DNA from: Streptomyces sp. R21
GTDB lineage: Bacteria > Actinomycetota > Actinomycetes > Streptomycetales > Streptomycetaceae
NCBI RefSeq assembly: GCF_041051975.1
Contig: NZ_CP163435.1
Location: 5,298,501 to 5,362,500, forward strand
Direction: 5' to 3'
DNA: 64,000 nt
The position numbers and the translations under genes were made by a program. The notes under the pieces were generated by a model. It had not been told where the DNA came from. It saw only the letters and a program-made list of their open reading frames with translations, and did no database searches. How positions within the stretch are numbered: the stretch's first letter is position 1; every line of letters starts with the position of its first letter. Positions 1-7,468 of this stretch are shown one piece after another.

Positions 1-319
1 CGAGCGTGCAGCCGGACAGCCGCCACTCGCCGACCTGTTCGGCGGCGCGCCGGATCGCGAGGACCTCGGCGTGCGCCGTCGGATCGCCGGTGGCCTCGCG
101 TTCGTTGTGTCCGGTCGCGAGCACCGTCGTACCGTCCGCGGACAGCACGACGGCGCCGACGGGAACATCCCCGCCCCCGACGGCCGACCGGGCCTCGTCG
201 AGGGCGAGCCGCATCGCGGCCCGCCAGCGGTCGCGTACCGGATCTTCAGCGTGTGTCCGATCCGCCGGAACCACCGGATCTGCCGGATCCGGTGGCGGCG
301 TCTCGTCAGTGGTGCTCAC
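1..319 (-). CDS. tadA: tRNA adenosine(34) deaminase TadA (N-terminal part; runs off the window)
   Basis: TadA deaminates A34 of tRNA-Arg(ACG) to inosine in the cytoplasm. Only the N-terminal half is present, reading leftwards off the window edge from a GTG at 319. It shows the deaminase core HNEREATGDPTAHAEVLAIR, in which HAE supplies a zinc-binding His and the catalytic Glu. The PCxxC zinc ligands would lie beyond the edge. The first 25 or so residues are Pro/Asp/Thr-rich, an N-terminal extension. The gene starts 9 bp after the stop of the upstream gene at 329-862, so the two probably form an operon. A generic cytosine or guanine deaminase is possible, but the partner gene makes TadA the best call. 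Confidence 0.85.
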   Translation of the reverse strand, partial: MSTTDETPPPDPADPVVPADRTHAEDPVRDRWRAAMRLALDEARSAVGGGDVPVGAVVLSADGTTVLATGHNEREATGDPTAHAEVLAIRRAAEQVGEWRLSGCTL

Positions 320-328
320 CCGGGGAAC

Positions 329-862
329 CTAGCGGACGGTCTCCAGGACCTCGGCGGCTCCCAGGGCTTCGGCGATCGTGTTGAGCGCGTCGCCTTCCAC
401 CAGGGCGAGCAGTTCCTTCTCGCTCACCCCGAGGTCGACGAGGATCTCGCGGTCCCCGACGGGGCTGTGCGACACGGCCTCGCCGGACGCCTCGTCCTCC
501 TCGTCCTCTTCGACGTCGTCGGGCTCACCGTCCTCCGTGCCGTCCAGGTCGAGGGAGTCCAGGTCGGCGTCGTCGTCGCCCGGCTCCCGTCCTAGTAGTT
601 CGTCCGTGAGCAGGATCTCGCCGTACGAGCTGCGGGCAGCCGCGGCGGCGTCCGAGATGTAGATGCGAGGGTCCTCCTCGCCATCCACGCGGACGACGCC
701 GAACCAGGCGTCCTCCTGCTCGATGAGTACGAGCACCGTGTCCTCGTCCGAGGCTTCACGGGCCAGGTCGGTCAGATCCGACAGGCTCTCCACATCGTCG
801 AGCTCTGTGTCGCTCGCTTCCCACCCGTCTTCGGTGCGCGCGAGCAGTGCGGCGAAGTACAC
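329..862 (-). CDS. tRNA adenosine deaminase-associated protein
   Basis: An acidic protein of 177 residues beginning VYFAALLARTEDGWEASD. The family is known in actinomycetes only by its constant position next to tadA; no biochemical role is established. The GTG at 862 is chosen because GGGAG lies seven bases upstream; a longer reading from 952 adds a Pro/Gly/Arg-rich stretch that looks like untranslated sequence. The middle (about residues 95-125) is a run of Asp/Glu, and the C-terminal 45 residues form a helical segment with the pattern LGVSEKELLALVEGDALNTI. The 9-bp gap to tadA implies co-transcription. A chaperone or regulator of TadA is an inference from context only. Confidence 0.75.
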   Translation of the reverse strand: MYFAALLARTEDGWEASDTELDDVESLSDLTDLAREASDEDTVLVLIEQEDAWFGVVRVDGEEDPRIYISDAAAAARSSYGEILLTDELLGREPGDDDADLDSLDLDGTEDGEPDDVEEDEEDEASGEAVSHSPVGDREILVDLGVSEKELLALVEGDALNTIAEALGAAEVLETVR

Positions 863-1182
863 CGTGACTCTCCCACTGGTCATAGGCGTGCCGGTTGGGG
901 GTCCCCCCGGCGGAGGCTGTGGGCGGGGAGCGTTTCTCCGAGCCCCACCCACTCGGAATCGTGGCAGAAACAGAGCGTTCAGGGGACGTCTTCGGCCTGC
1001 TGTGTCTGCCTCTTTTGATCGCTGTCAGCGGATCGTACGCGGCTGTCGGCCGACGCACGCGTATACCCCGGCCCCTACGACGCCGAAGCGGGCGGGCGCG
1101 GCGGGCGCACGTTCCACCTGCGAAAGGCGTGCCTGCCCACCGGTGGAAGGCACGTCGGCCCACCTGCGGAAGGCGCGCACTC
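863..1182. repeat. Intergenic region with a four-copy 23-bp tandem repeat
   Basis: No convincing gene is seen in this 320-bp gap. Its left part holds the upstream region of the leftward tadA operon. From 1114 there are four imperfect copies of an 18-bp core, consensus CCACCTGCGGAAGGCGCG, starting at 1114, 1137, 1160 and 1183, so the period is exactly 23 bp. The fourth copy overlaps the last codons and stop of the gene at 1183-1458. Period 23 is not a multiple of three, so this is not a coding repeat. Confidence 0.6.
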
Positions 1183-1458
1183 CTACCAACGGAAGGTGCG
1201 CATGCGCATGGCGTGGCGCAGCCGGGCGGCCTTGGCGCGCCTGGGCTGGACCCGGTCGCGCAGCTCGCGCGCCTCGGTCAGCTCGCGCAGGAACTGCGCC
1301 CGCCGCCTCCGGCGCTCGGCGTCGCTCTCCTGCGACTCCGGCTGCGCGGGCTCTCCGGGGGGCTTCCCGGCGGGCTCTCCAAGACGCCGCGGGTCTTCGA
1401 GACGCCGCACATCCCTTTGCGTTTCCCGCCGCGGGGACTTCGCGTTCCGCTCCGGCAT
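1183..1458 (-). CDS. Small basic conserved hypothetical protein (91 aa)
   Basis: I recognise this only as a small Arg-rich protein often found beside upp in Streptomyces; its function is unknown. The protein begins MPERNAKSPRRE and ends RLRHAMRMRTFRW. The N-terminal 45 residues are Pro/Glu/Arg-rich and probably disordered. Residues about 48-90 form one amphipathic, strongly basic helix (RRRRRAQFLRELTEARELRD). The basic charge suggests nucleic-acid or ribosome binding, but that is inference. The ATG at 1458 is used; a GTG two codons upstream is an alternative. It is convergent with nothing and divergent from upp. Its stop codon falls inside the last copy of the 23-bp repeat array. Confidence 0.6.
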   Translation of the reverse strand: MPERNAKSPRRETQRDVRRLEDPRRLGEPAGKPPGEPAQPESQESDAERRRRRAQFLRELTEARELRDRVQPRRAKAARLRHAMRMRTFRW

Positions 1459-1554
1459 AGGCACACCACCCCAGGTCCGTCCCTCCCACTTTCCCTCGGA
1501 CGGGCGGTTTGATGCCAGCGCGAGGGTCCCCGGGGCACGGTTACTGTTATGGGC

Positions 1555-2190
1555 ATGCGTCTCCACGTCGTCGACCACCCCCTGGTCGCCCATAAGCTCA
1601 CCACGCTGCGCGACCGGCGCACCGACTCCCCGACCTTCCGGCGGCTCGCCGACGAGCTGGTCACCCTGCTCGCGTACGAGGCCACCCGTGACGTGCGCAC
1701 CGAGCAGGTCGACATCGTGACCCCGGTCGGCCCGACCACGGGCGTCAAGCTCTCCTACCCGCGCCCGCTGGTGGTGCCGATCCTGCGGGCCGGCCTCGGC
1801 ATGCTCGACGGCATGGTGCGGCTGCTGCCGACCGCCGAGGTGGGCTTCATGGGCATGGTGCGCGACGAGGAGACGCTCCAGGCCTCCACGTACGCCACCC
1901 GTATGCCCGAGGACCTCTCGGGCCGCCAGGTCTACGTCCTCGACCCGATGCTGGCCACCGGCGGCACGCTCGTCGCGGCGATCCAGGAGCTGATCAAGCG
2001 CGGCGCGGACGACGTCACCGCCGTGGTGCTCCTCGCCGCCCCGGAGGGCGTCGAGATCATGGAGCGCGAGCTCGCGGGCACGCCGGTGACGGTCGTGACG
2101 GCCGCGGTCGACGAGCGCCTCAACGAGCACGGCTACATCGTGCCGGGCCTGGGCGACGCGGGGGACCGGCTGTACGGGGCTGCCGAATAA
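1555..2190 (+). CDS. upp: Uracil phosphoribosyltransferase
   Basis: Upp salvages uracil: uracil plus PRPP gives UMP and pyrophosphate. The product is 211 residues from the ATG at 1555 (MRLHVVDHPLVAHKLTTLRD), or 213 from the ATG at 1549. The length is normal for the family. The PRPP-binding loop is visible as VYVLDPMLATGGTLVAAI near residue 125, and the uracil-binding C-terminus as GYIVPGLGDAGDRLYG. Upstream, a TTACTGTTAT stretch ends at the first ATG, which would fit a -10 element and a leaderless or near-leaderless transcript; no good ribosome site is seen. The leftward LytR_C gene lies 10 bp past the stop, a convergent arrangement. Confidence 0.97.
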   Translation: MRLHVVDHPLVAHKLTTLRDRRTDSPTFRRLADELVTLLAYEATRDVRTEQVDIVTPVGPTTGVKLSYPRPLVVPILRAGLGMLDGMVRLLPTAEVGFMGMVRDEETLQASTYATRMPEDLSGRQVYVLDPMLATGGTLVAAIQELIKRGADDVTAVVLLAAPEGVEIMERELAGTPVTVVTAAVDERLNEHGYIVPGLGDAGDRLYGAAE

Positions 2191-2200
2191 CCCGTAGGGG

Positions 2201-2854
2201 CTAGCAGCTCTTCTTCGTGGTGGAGGGCGCCGGACGGGGCTTGGCCAGGACGGCCAGGGCCTTGTCGGCGTCCTCCTTCTTTGTCAGCGCCGAGTAGCCG
2301 GTGCCGATGATGAGGTCGACCTCGGAGGCCTTCTTGCGGCCGTCGGTCTTCAGCTCGGCGCCCGAGAGCTGGGTGTTCAGGACCGGGAGCGCCGCGCCGG
2401 AGGCCGTCTTCGCGCCGAGCAGTATCCCGGGGCCCTTGACCTTCTTGTCGTAGGCGTCCGCCGCGTTGCCCACGTCGCCGATGCGGAACCCGCGCTTCTT
2501 CAGCTCGTCCGCGGTCTCCTTCGCGAGCCCGCTGCGGGGCGTGGCGTTGAAGACGTTGACGGTGATCTGACCCGGCTTCGGCAGTGTCTTCGCCGCAGTG
2601 GTGGTGGCCGTGGCCGAGGGGCTGGTCTTCGCCGCGCAGTCCGCCTTCGGTCCTGCGGCCGAGGCCTTGTCGCCGCCGCCGGTGAAGACGTCGATGAGCT
2701 GCAGCGTGCCCCAGCCGATCAGTCCCAGTGCGGCCACGGACGCGATGACCGCGAACACGAGCCTGCGGCGCCCCCGTGGTCGGCGCATCCTCGGGTACTT
2801 GTCCCCCGTGATCCGGTACTGACCGCCCATGCCAGGGGGAGTGAGCATGCTCAT
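2201..2854 (-). CDS. LytR C-terminal domain membrane protein
   Basis: A 217-residue protein with one membrane segment near the N-terminus (about residues 31-53, LVFAVIASVAALGLIGWGTL) and the rest outside the cell. A Ser/Thr/Ala-rich linker follows. It leads to a LytR_C-type domain (about residues 95-205) beginning GQITVNVFNATPRSGLAKETADEL, the usual VNVxNATxxxGLA signature. LytR_C domains occur with or without the LCP phosphotransferase domain. Here the LCP part is absent, so the protein is unlikely to attach wall polymers itself. Start MSMLTPPGMGGQYRITG is typical of streptomycete orthologues. Confidence 0.85.
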   Translation of the reverse strand: MSMLTPPGMGGQYRITGDKYPRMRRPRGRRRLVFAVIASVAALGLIGWGTLQLIDVFTGGGDKASAAGPKADCAAKTSPSATATTTAAKTLPKPGQITVNVFNATPRSGLAKETADELKKRGFRIGDVGNAADAYDKKVKGPGILLGAKTASGAALPVLNTQLSGAELKTDGRKKASEVDLIIGTGYSALTKKEDADKALAVLAKPRPAPSTTKKSC

Positions 2855-2978
2855 GGGCGCAGCGTAGTGCGCCGGGGCGGCGATGCCTACTAAATGATCA
2901 TTGCCCGGCGCTCAGTCCAACCCAAAAGGGTCAACCCACGGTCGCTTCCCGGCTCCGGGAGCGCGTCGGTCCGGTCTC

Positions 2979-3275
2979 TCAGCCCAGTTCGAGGACGCGG
3001 GCGTGGAGTACCTGGCGCTGCTGGAGCGCGGCGCGGACGGCGCGGTGCAGGCCGTCCTCCAGATACAGGTCGCCCTGCCACTTCACGACGTGCGCGAAGA
3101 GGTCGCCGTAGAACGTGGAGTCCTCGGCGAGCAGTGTTTCCAGGTCGAGCTGGCCCTTGGTCGTCACGAGCTGATCGAGGCGGACCGGGCGCGGCGCGAC
3201 ATCCGCCCACTGCCGGGTGCTTTCCCGGCCGTGGTCGGGGTACGGCCGGCCGTTTCCGATGCGCTTGAAGATCAC
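2979..3275 (-). CDS. Small conserved protein, ParB-like core (98 aa)
   Basis: A highly conserved-looking 98-residue actinobacterial protein starting MIFKRIGNGRPYPDHGRES. I do not know a characterised member. The second half contains DLYLEDGLHRAVRAALQQ followed by VLHARVLEL. That order (D-G-x-H-R then a helix and a short strand) resembles the ParB/Srx-like nuclease core. The first half has the preceding LDQLVTTKGQLDLETL element seen before such cores. Genomic annotations sometimes call similar proteins toxin-antitoxin components, which the sequence does not show. It is probably the upstream partner of the LytR_C gene, 124 bp away on the same strand. Confidence 0.6.
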   Translation of the reverse strand: MIFKRIGNGRPYPDHGRESTRQWADVAPRPVRLDQLVTTKGQLDLETLLAEDSTFYGDLFAHVVKWQGDLYLEDGLHRAVRAALQQRQVLHARVLELG

Positions 3276-3390
3276 ACGGAAAGCCTACCGGTCAAGACCT
3301 TCCGGGCGCAGCCATGGCGGCGGAGTGCGACGCTGCAAAAGACGCCGTATATCCGGGCAGAACGGCAACAAGCGGAAACAGGGGCCTGAG

Positions 3391-5082
3391 ATGAGTGACA
3401 GCGAGACCGTTCCTTCGGCCGTCGCCCCTGATGCGGAGGGTGCCGCTCCCTATGTGACCGGTGCTGTCCCAGAGCGAGCGGCCGGTGCCGTCCCCGATGC
3501 GGCCGGTGTCGCCTCGGACACGGCCGGAAGTGCTCCCGCGCTCCCCCAGGAGGCTCTGGAGATCGCCTCCGGGTACGCCTTCTCCGGTCCCGCCCTCGAT
3601 CTGGGCGCCCTTCTGTGGGACGCCAAGTGCCTGCCCGACGCGCAGATCCGCATCCCGCTGCCGATGCTCAACCGGCACGGCCTGGTCGCGGGTGCCACCG
3701 GCACCGGCAAGACCAAGACGCTGCAACTGATCGCCGAGCAGCTCTCCGCGCAGGGCGTGCCCGTGTTCCTCGCCGACATCAAGGGCGACATCTCCGGGAT
3801 CTCGGCCGCGGGCGAGGCGAACGACAAGGTGCGGGCGCGGGCCGCGGAGGTCCACCAGGAGTGGACGGCGACCGGGTTCCCCGCCGAGTTCTACGCCCTC
3901 GGCGGCCTGGGGCACGGCATCCCCGTACGGGCGACCATCACCAGCTTCGGTCCGGTGCTCCTGTCCAAGGTGCTCCATCTCAACCAGACCCAGGAGCAGT
4001 CGCTCGGCCTGATCTTCCACTACGCCGACCAGAAGGGTCTCGAACTGGTCGACCTGAAGGATCTGCGGGCGGTCGTCACCTTTCTGACCTCGGACGAGGG
4101 CAAGGCCGAGCTGAAGGGGATCGGCGGTCTCTCGTCGGCGACGGCCGGGGTGATCCTGCGGTCCCTCACCGCCTTCGAGGCGCAAGGGATGAGCCCCTTC
4201 TTCGGGGAGCCGGAGTTCGACACGAGCGAGCTGCTGCGGACGGCGGGGGACGGCCGCGGCCTGGTCTCGGTCCTCGAACTGCCCGCCGTGCAGGACAAGC
4301 CGCAGCTGTTCTCCACCTTCCTGATGTGGCTGCTGGCCGACCTCTTTCACGACCTGCCCGAGGTCGGCGACGTGGACAAGCCGAAGCTCGTCTTCTTCTT
4401 CGACGAGGCGCATCTGCTCTTCAACGACGCCTCCAAGGCCTTCCTGGACTCGATCACGCAGACCGTCCGCCTCATTCGCTCGAAAGGGGTCGGCGTCTTC
4501 TTCGTGACGCAGACCCCGAAGGACGTACCGTCCGACGTCCTCGCCCAGCTCGGCAACCGCGTCCAGCACGCGCTGCGCGCCTTCACGCCCGACGACCAGA
4601 AGGCGCTGAAGGCCACGGTGAAGACCTTCCCGAACTCCGCCTACGACCTGGAGGAGGTCCTCACCGGCCTCGGCACCGGCGAGGCCGTGGTGACCGTGCT
4701 GAGCGAGAAGGGCGCGCCGACACCGGTCGCGGCGACGCGGCTGCGGGCGCCGGAGTCGCTGATGGGGCCCGTCGACGCGACCGTCCTGGACAGCGCCGTC
4801 ATGGCCTCCCCGCTGCACGGGAGGTATGCACAGGCTGTGGACCGGGAGTCGGCGTACGAGAAGCTGACGGCGCGGGAGGCCGAGCCCGAGAAGGCCGAGG
4901 AGCCTGAGAAGGCCAAGGAGTCGGCCAAGCCCAAGGCGTCGGCGAAGGCCAAGGAGGAGGCTTCCGTCGTCGAACAGGTCGTCGGCAGCGGCATGTTCAA
5001 GTCCCTGGCGCGTTCCGTCGGCACGCAGATCGGCCGTGAGATCACCCGCTCGCTCTTCGGGACGGCGCGGCGGAGGCGGTAG
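3391..5082 (+). CDS. HerA-like helicase / DUF853 ATPase
   Basis: A 563-residue P-loop ATPase of the HerA/FtsK superfamily, DUF853 subgroup. The first 60 residues are Ala/Pro/Val-rich and low complexity. The Walker A loop is GLVAGATGTGKTKTLQLIAE (about residue 95), then FLADIKGDISG, and the Walker B strand is KLVFFFDEAHLLF (about residue 330). VFFVTQTPKDVPSDVLAQLGNRVQHAL follows, with the sensor Gln and arginine-finger region of this family. The C-terminus is Lys/Glu/Ala-rich. The ATG at 3391 follows AACAGGGGCC, a modest ribosome site; longer readings upstream look non-coding. The family's cellular role is not settled; a DNA translocase or helicase is inferred. Confidence 0.9.
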   Translation: MSDSETVPSAVAPDAEGAAPYVTGAVPERAAGAVPDAAGVASDTAGSAPALPQEALEIASGYAFSGPALDLGALLWDAKCLPDAQIRIPLPMLNRHGLVAGATGTGKTKTLQLIAEQLSAQGVPVFLADIKGDISGISAAGEANDKVRARAAEVHQEWTATGFPAEFYALGGLGHGIPVRATITSFGPVLLSKVLHLNQTQEQSLGLIFHYADQKGLELVDLKDLRAVVTFLTSDEGKAELKGIGGLSSATAGVILRSLTAFEAQGMSPFFGEPEFDTSELLRTAGDGRGLVSVLELPAVQDKPQLFSTFLMWLLADLFHDLPEVGDVDKPKLVFFFDEAHLLFNDASKAFLDSITQTVRLIRSKGVGVFFVTQTPKDVPSDVLAQLGNRVQHALRAFTPDDQKALKATVKTFPNSAYDLEEVLTGLGTGEAVVTVLSEKGAPTPVAATRLRAPESLMGPVDATVLDSAVMASPLHGRYAQAVDRESAYEKLTAREAEPEKAEEPEKAKESAKPKASAKAKEEASVVEQVVGSGMFKSLARSVGTQIGREITRSLFGTARRRR

Positions 5083-5101
5083 AGCCGCCTCCGCCGGCCG
5101 G

Positions 5102-5233
5102 TCAGTGGTCCTGGTTCTTCGGGGGCTGCTGGGGCTTGTTCTCCTTCGTGTCCGGACTCGGTGTCCTGGGTGTGCTGCGTGCGGCCTCGGCGCGCAGGAG
5201 GGCGCGCAGGACCGTGTACGGGTCGATGGGCAT
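5102..5233 (-). CDS. 43-aa conserved small protein
   Basis: A short gene reading MPIDPYTVLRALLRAEAARS and ending KNKPQQPPKNQDH-like (Lys/Pro/Gln tail). The ATG at 5233 has GAGGAA about eight bases upstream. The N-terminal half is a short amphipathic helix and the tail is disordered. It lies 62 bp downstream of the secreted-protein gene at 5296-5634 on the same strand, so the two are likely co-transcribed. I believe similar small proteins occur in other Streptomyces at this place, but could not check. Function unknown. Confidence 0.6.
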   Translation of the reverse strand: MPIDPYTVLRALLRAEAARSTPRTPSPDTKENKPQQPPKNQDH

Positions 5234-5295
5234 GGCTGTGTTCCTCGCGTCGTGCTGACTGACCTTCCGGCTGACCGTTGGGGGAGCGGGGTCTG

Positions 5296-5634
5296 TCAGC
5301 AGCGCAGGACCACGGAGCGCAGAGCCTGCAGTGCGTGCAGGGGGTACGGCGGTCGGGGCGGTGCGACGCGGGCGCGGCCGGCGTCGGGGGTGCCGTACGC
5401 AGGGAGTGGTGCGGGGCGCAGGGGTACGACGGCTCGGCGGATCGCGCGGACTGCGTGGGCCGGGGGTCGTACCGCCGCGTCCAGGACGTCGTACTCGACG
5501 ATCTCCATGGACGCGGCGGATGCCACGTGCACCTCGGTGTGTGTGCCCGGCACCGTCAGGGCGAGCAGCAGCACGAGGACCCGCAGCCAGGCACGGCTGC
5601 GCGGGAGGCTTCGTGCGGTGCTCACGGAGGTCAT
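5296..5634 (-). CDS. Small secreted or membrane-anchored hypothetical (112 aa)
   Basis: An 112-residue protein with a basic N-terminus and a hydrophobic stretch (RAWLRVLVLLLALTVPGTHT, about residues 14-33) that looks like a signal peptide or anchor. EVHVASAASMEIVEYDVLDAAVR follows, then a Pro/Arg/Ala-rich tail ending in Cys. No catalytic motif is seen. It sits upstream of the 43-aa gene at 5102-5233 on the same strand. Function unknown; a cell-envelope location is inferred from the hydrophobic segment. Confidence 0.6.
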   Translation of the reverse strand: MTSVSTARSLPRSRAWLRVLVLLLALTVPGTHTEVHVASAASMEIVEYDVLDAAVRPPAHAVRAIRRAVVPLRPAPLPAYGTPDAGRARVAPPRPPYPLHALQALRSVVLRC

Positions 5635-5725
5635 CTCCCCAGCCGGCGTCCGGCGTTCATCACGCGGCCGTGAGATCCGCCCGCACGGCGTACCCGGGGC
5701 GCCCGGTGTTGACGCCGCGCGGGGC

Positions 5726-6397
5726 TCACACCGTGTGCGGGACCTGCCGCGCGCGCCCCCGGATCCGGATGGCGGTGATGATCTCGACGACGCCGACCGC
5801 GACCAGCCAGATACCGCCGACCAGGGTGAGCACCGCCACCGACTCGAACGGCGAGTCGATCAGCACGATCCCGGCGACGAACGTGAGGATCCCGAGGAAG
5901 ATCTGCCAGCCGCGTGCGGGCATGCTCCGGTCGGAGGCGGCGGCCAGGGTCTGGGTGATCCCGCGGATGAGCCAGCCGATGCCGATCCACAGGGCGAGCA
6001 GCAGGATCGACTGCATGGGGCCGCGGAAGCAGAACAGGCCCAGCAGGATCGACAGGGCGCCGCTGATGAAGGCGAGGACGCGCAGTGAGGTCGTCCGGTG
6101 CGTGCCGAAGGCGGCGACCAGCTGGAACACGCCGCTGATCACGAGGTAGACGCCGAACAGGATGCCGGCGGCGAACAGCGAGGCGCCCGGCCACACCAGG
6201 ACCAGGACGCCCAGGACCAGGGACGCGACGCCGGTGAGCAGAACGACCTGCCAGGCCGCACGGGAGAGGGTGTGCAGGGGCCCCTCGAGGGGCGGTTCGG
6301 GCTCGTGTCCGCCGGGGCCGGAGGGCGAGTGCCGGGCGTGGGCCCGGCGGTCGTCGTACTCCGGACCCCAGGAGGTACCGCTCGGTGTCTCGCTCAT
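5726..6397 (-). CDS. HdeD-family / DUF308 integral membrane protein
   Basis: A 223-residue protein with a charged N-terminal tail (MSETPSGTSWGPEYDD) and six predicted membrane helices from about residue 45 to 205. Repeated short hydrophobic hairpins such as VVLLTGVASLVLGVLVLVWP and ILFGVYLVISGVFQLVAAFG are the hallmark of DUF308. HdeD of E. coli, the named member, is linked to acid resistance; the actinomycete proteins are uncharacterised. The ATG at 6397 (GCGAGAC just upstream) is preferred over one 12 codons earlier. Upstream lies the repeat array 6447-6845. Confidence 0.85.
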   Translation of the reverse strand: MSETPSGTSWGPEYDDRRAHARHSPSGPGGHEPEPPLEGPLHTLSRAAWQVVLLTGVASLVLGVLVLVWPGASLFAAGILFGVYLVISGVFQLVAAFGTHRTTSLRVLAFISGALSILLGLFCFRGPMQSILLLALWIGIGWLIRGITQTLAAASDRSMPARGWQIFLGILTFVAGIVLIDSPFESVAVLTLVGGIWLVAVGVVEIITAIRIRGRARQVPHTV

Positions 6398-6446
6398 GCC
6401 CCATGCTGGGATCGCGTACGGCCCTGTCGCCACCGGGGGCGGGCCA

Positions 6447-6845
6447 CCCGGCTGATGCCGTGGCTGGCCGGGGGCCCGGCCGATGCCGCCGCGAAACCGG
6501 GTGCGGATCCCCGGCTGATGCCGTCGCGAACCGCGTGCGGACCCCCGGCTGATGCCCTGGCGGCGTGAGGGAGGGCATCCGGCCGAGGCCGGCGAAACCT
6601 TGGCGCGGGCCGCCCGGCCGACGCCGTCGCCGACCGGGCACGGGCCTCGGGCGCCCCCGTTGCCGACCGGCGCGGGTCCCGGCCCATGCCGTGGCCGCTG
6701 GGGTCGGGCTGCCGGGCCGGTCCCGCAGCCCCTCAGGTCAGGTCACCCGGCCGATCCCGTAGGCCTCGGGTCAGGCCGCCTGACCGACGCCGCAGCCCTC
6801 GGATCAGGCCGCCCGACCGACCCTGTCGCCACGAAGCGAAGGCCG
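6447..6845. repeat. Degenerate ~34-bp direct repeat array filling the gap
   Basis: The 400-bp gap between the membrane protein and the glycosylase gene is almost wholly made of about ten diverged copies of one unit, consensus CCCGGCCGATGCCGTCGCG, followed by a variable CGGG-rich part. Copies begin near 6450, 6476, 6512, 6547, 6579, 6613, 6680, 6747, 6778 and 6812. Spacing is mostly 31-36 bp, with two longer intervals. No gene, promoter or clear hairpin is seen. Confidence 0.6.
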
Positions 6846-6852
6846 GAGCCCC

Positions 6853-7443
6853 CTAATTCCCGGCCTTCTCCGCCCTCGCCGCCGCCTTCATCTCCTGCTT
6901 GTGCGCCCGTACCTTGACCAGCGACTCGGGTCCGGTGATGTCGGCGACGGAGCGGAAGGACTTCGCCTCGCCGTAGGCGCCCGCGGCCTCCCGCCAGTCC
7001 TTGGGGCGTACGCCGAGCTGCTTGCCCAGCAGTGCCAGGAAGATCTGTGCCTTCTGCTTGCCGAAGCCGGGCAGGTCCTCCAGCCGGCGCAGCAGCTCCC
7101 GACCGTCCTCGACGCCCTTCCAGACGAGCTCGGCGTTGCCGTCGTAGTGCTCGACGAGGTACTGGCACAGCTGCTGGATCCGCTTGGCCATGGAGCCGGG
7201 ATAGCGGTGCACGGCGGGCTTGTCCGAGAGCAGCGCGGCGAAGGCCTCCGGGTCGTACGCGGCGATCTCGTGCGCGTCCAGGTCCTCGGCGCCCAGCCGC
7301 TTGGCGACGGTCGAGGGCCCCTTGAACGCCCACTCCATCGGAACCTGCTGGTCCAGCAGCATGCCGACCAGCGCGGCGAGCGGGGACCGCCCGAGCAGCT
7401 CGTCGGCCTCGGGGTCCTGGGCGAGGTGAAGGGTGACGTCCAT
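6853..7443 (-). CDS. HhH-GPD-type base-excision DNA repair protein
   Basis: A 196-residue protein of the helix-hairpin-helix glycosylase fold. The N-terminus carries PLAALVGMLLDQQVPMEWAF, the usual glycosylase helix with the QQV(P) element. The hairpin is at RRLEDLPGFGKQKAQIFLALL (about residues 125-145), where LPGxG is the DNA-binding turn. The conserved Asp of the Endo III/AlkA class would be expected about 18 residues later, near GVRPKDWREAAG. This actinobacterial subgroup (annotated HhH-GPD-type) is not biochemically defined as far as I know. The ATG at 7443 is used, one of two within five codons. Confidence 0.85.
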   Translation of the reverse strand: MDVTLHLAQDPEADELLGRSPLAALVGMLLDQQVPMEWAFKGPSTVAKRLGAEDLDAHEIAAYDPEAFAALLSDKPAVHRYPGSMAKRIQQLCQYLVEHYDGNAELVWKGVEDGRELLRRLEDLPGFGKQKAQIFLALLGKQLGVRPKDWREAAGAYGEAKSFRSVADITGPESLVKVRAHKQEMKAAARAEKAGN

Positions 7444-7468
7444 GACCCCGATCATGCCGCGTACGGGG

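Noticed and set aside
3292..4818. A 508-codon open frame on the - strand opposite the HerA-like gene
   Set aside because: Walker motifs lie on the + strand; the reverse frame is Arg/Gly/Glu low complexity.
6447..6845. CRISPR array
   Set aside because: Repeat copies are too diverged, spacers are not distinct, and no cas gene is in the window.
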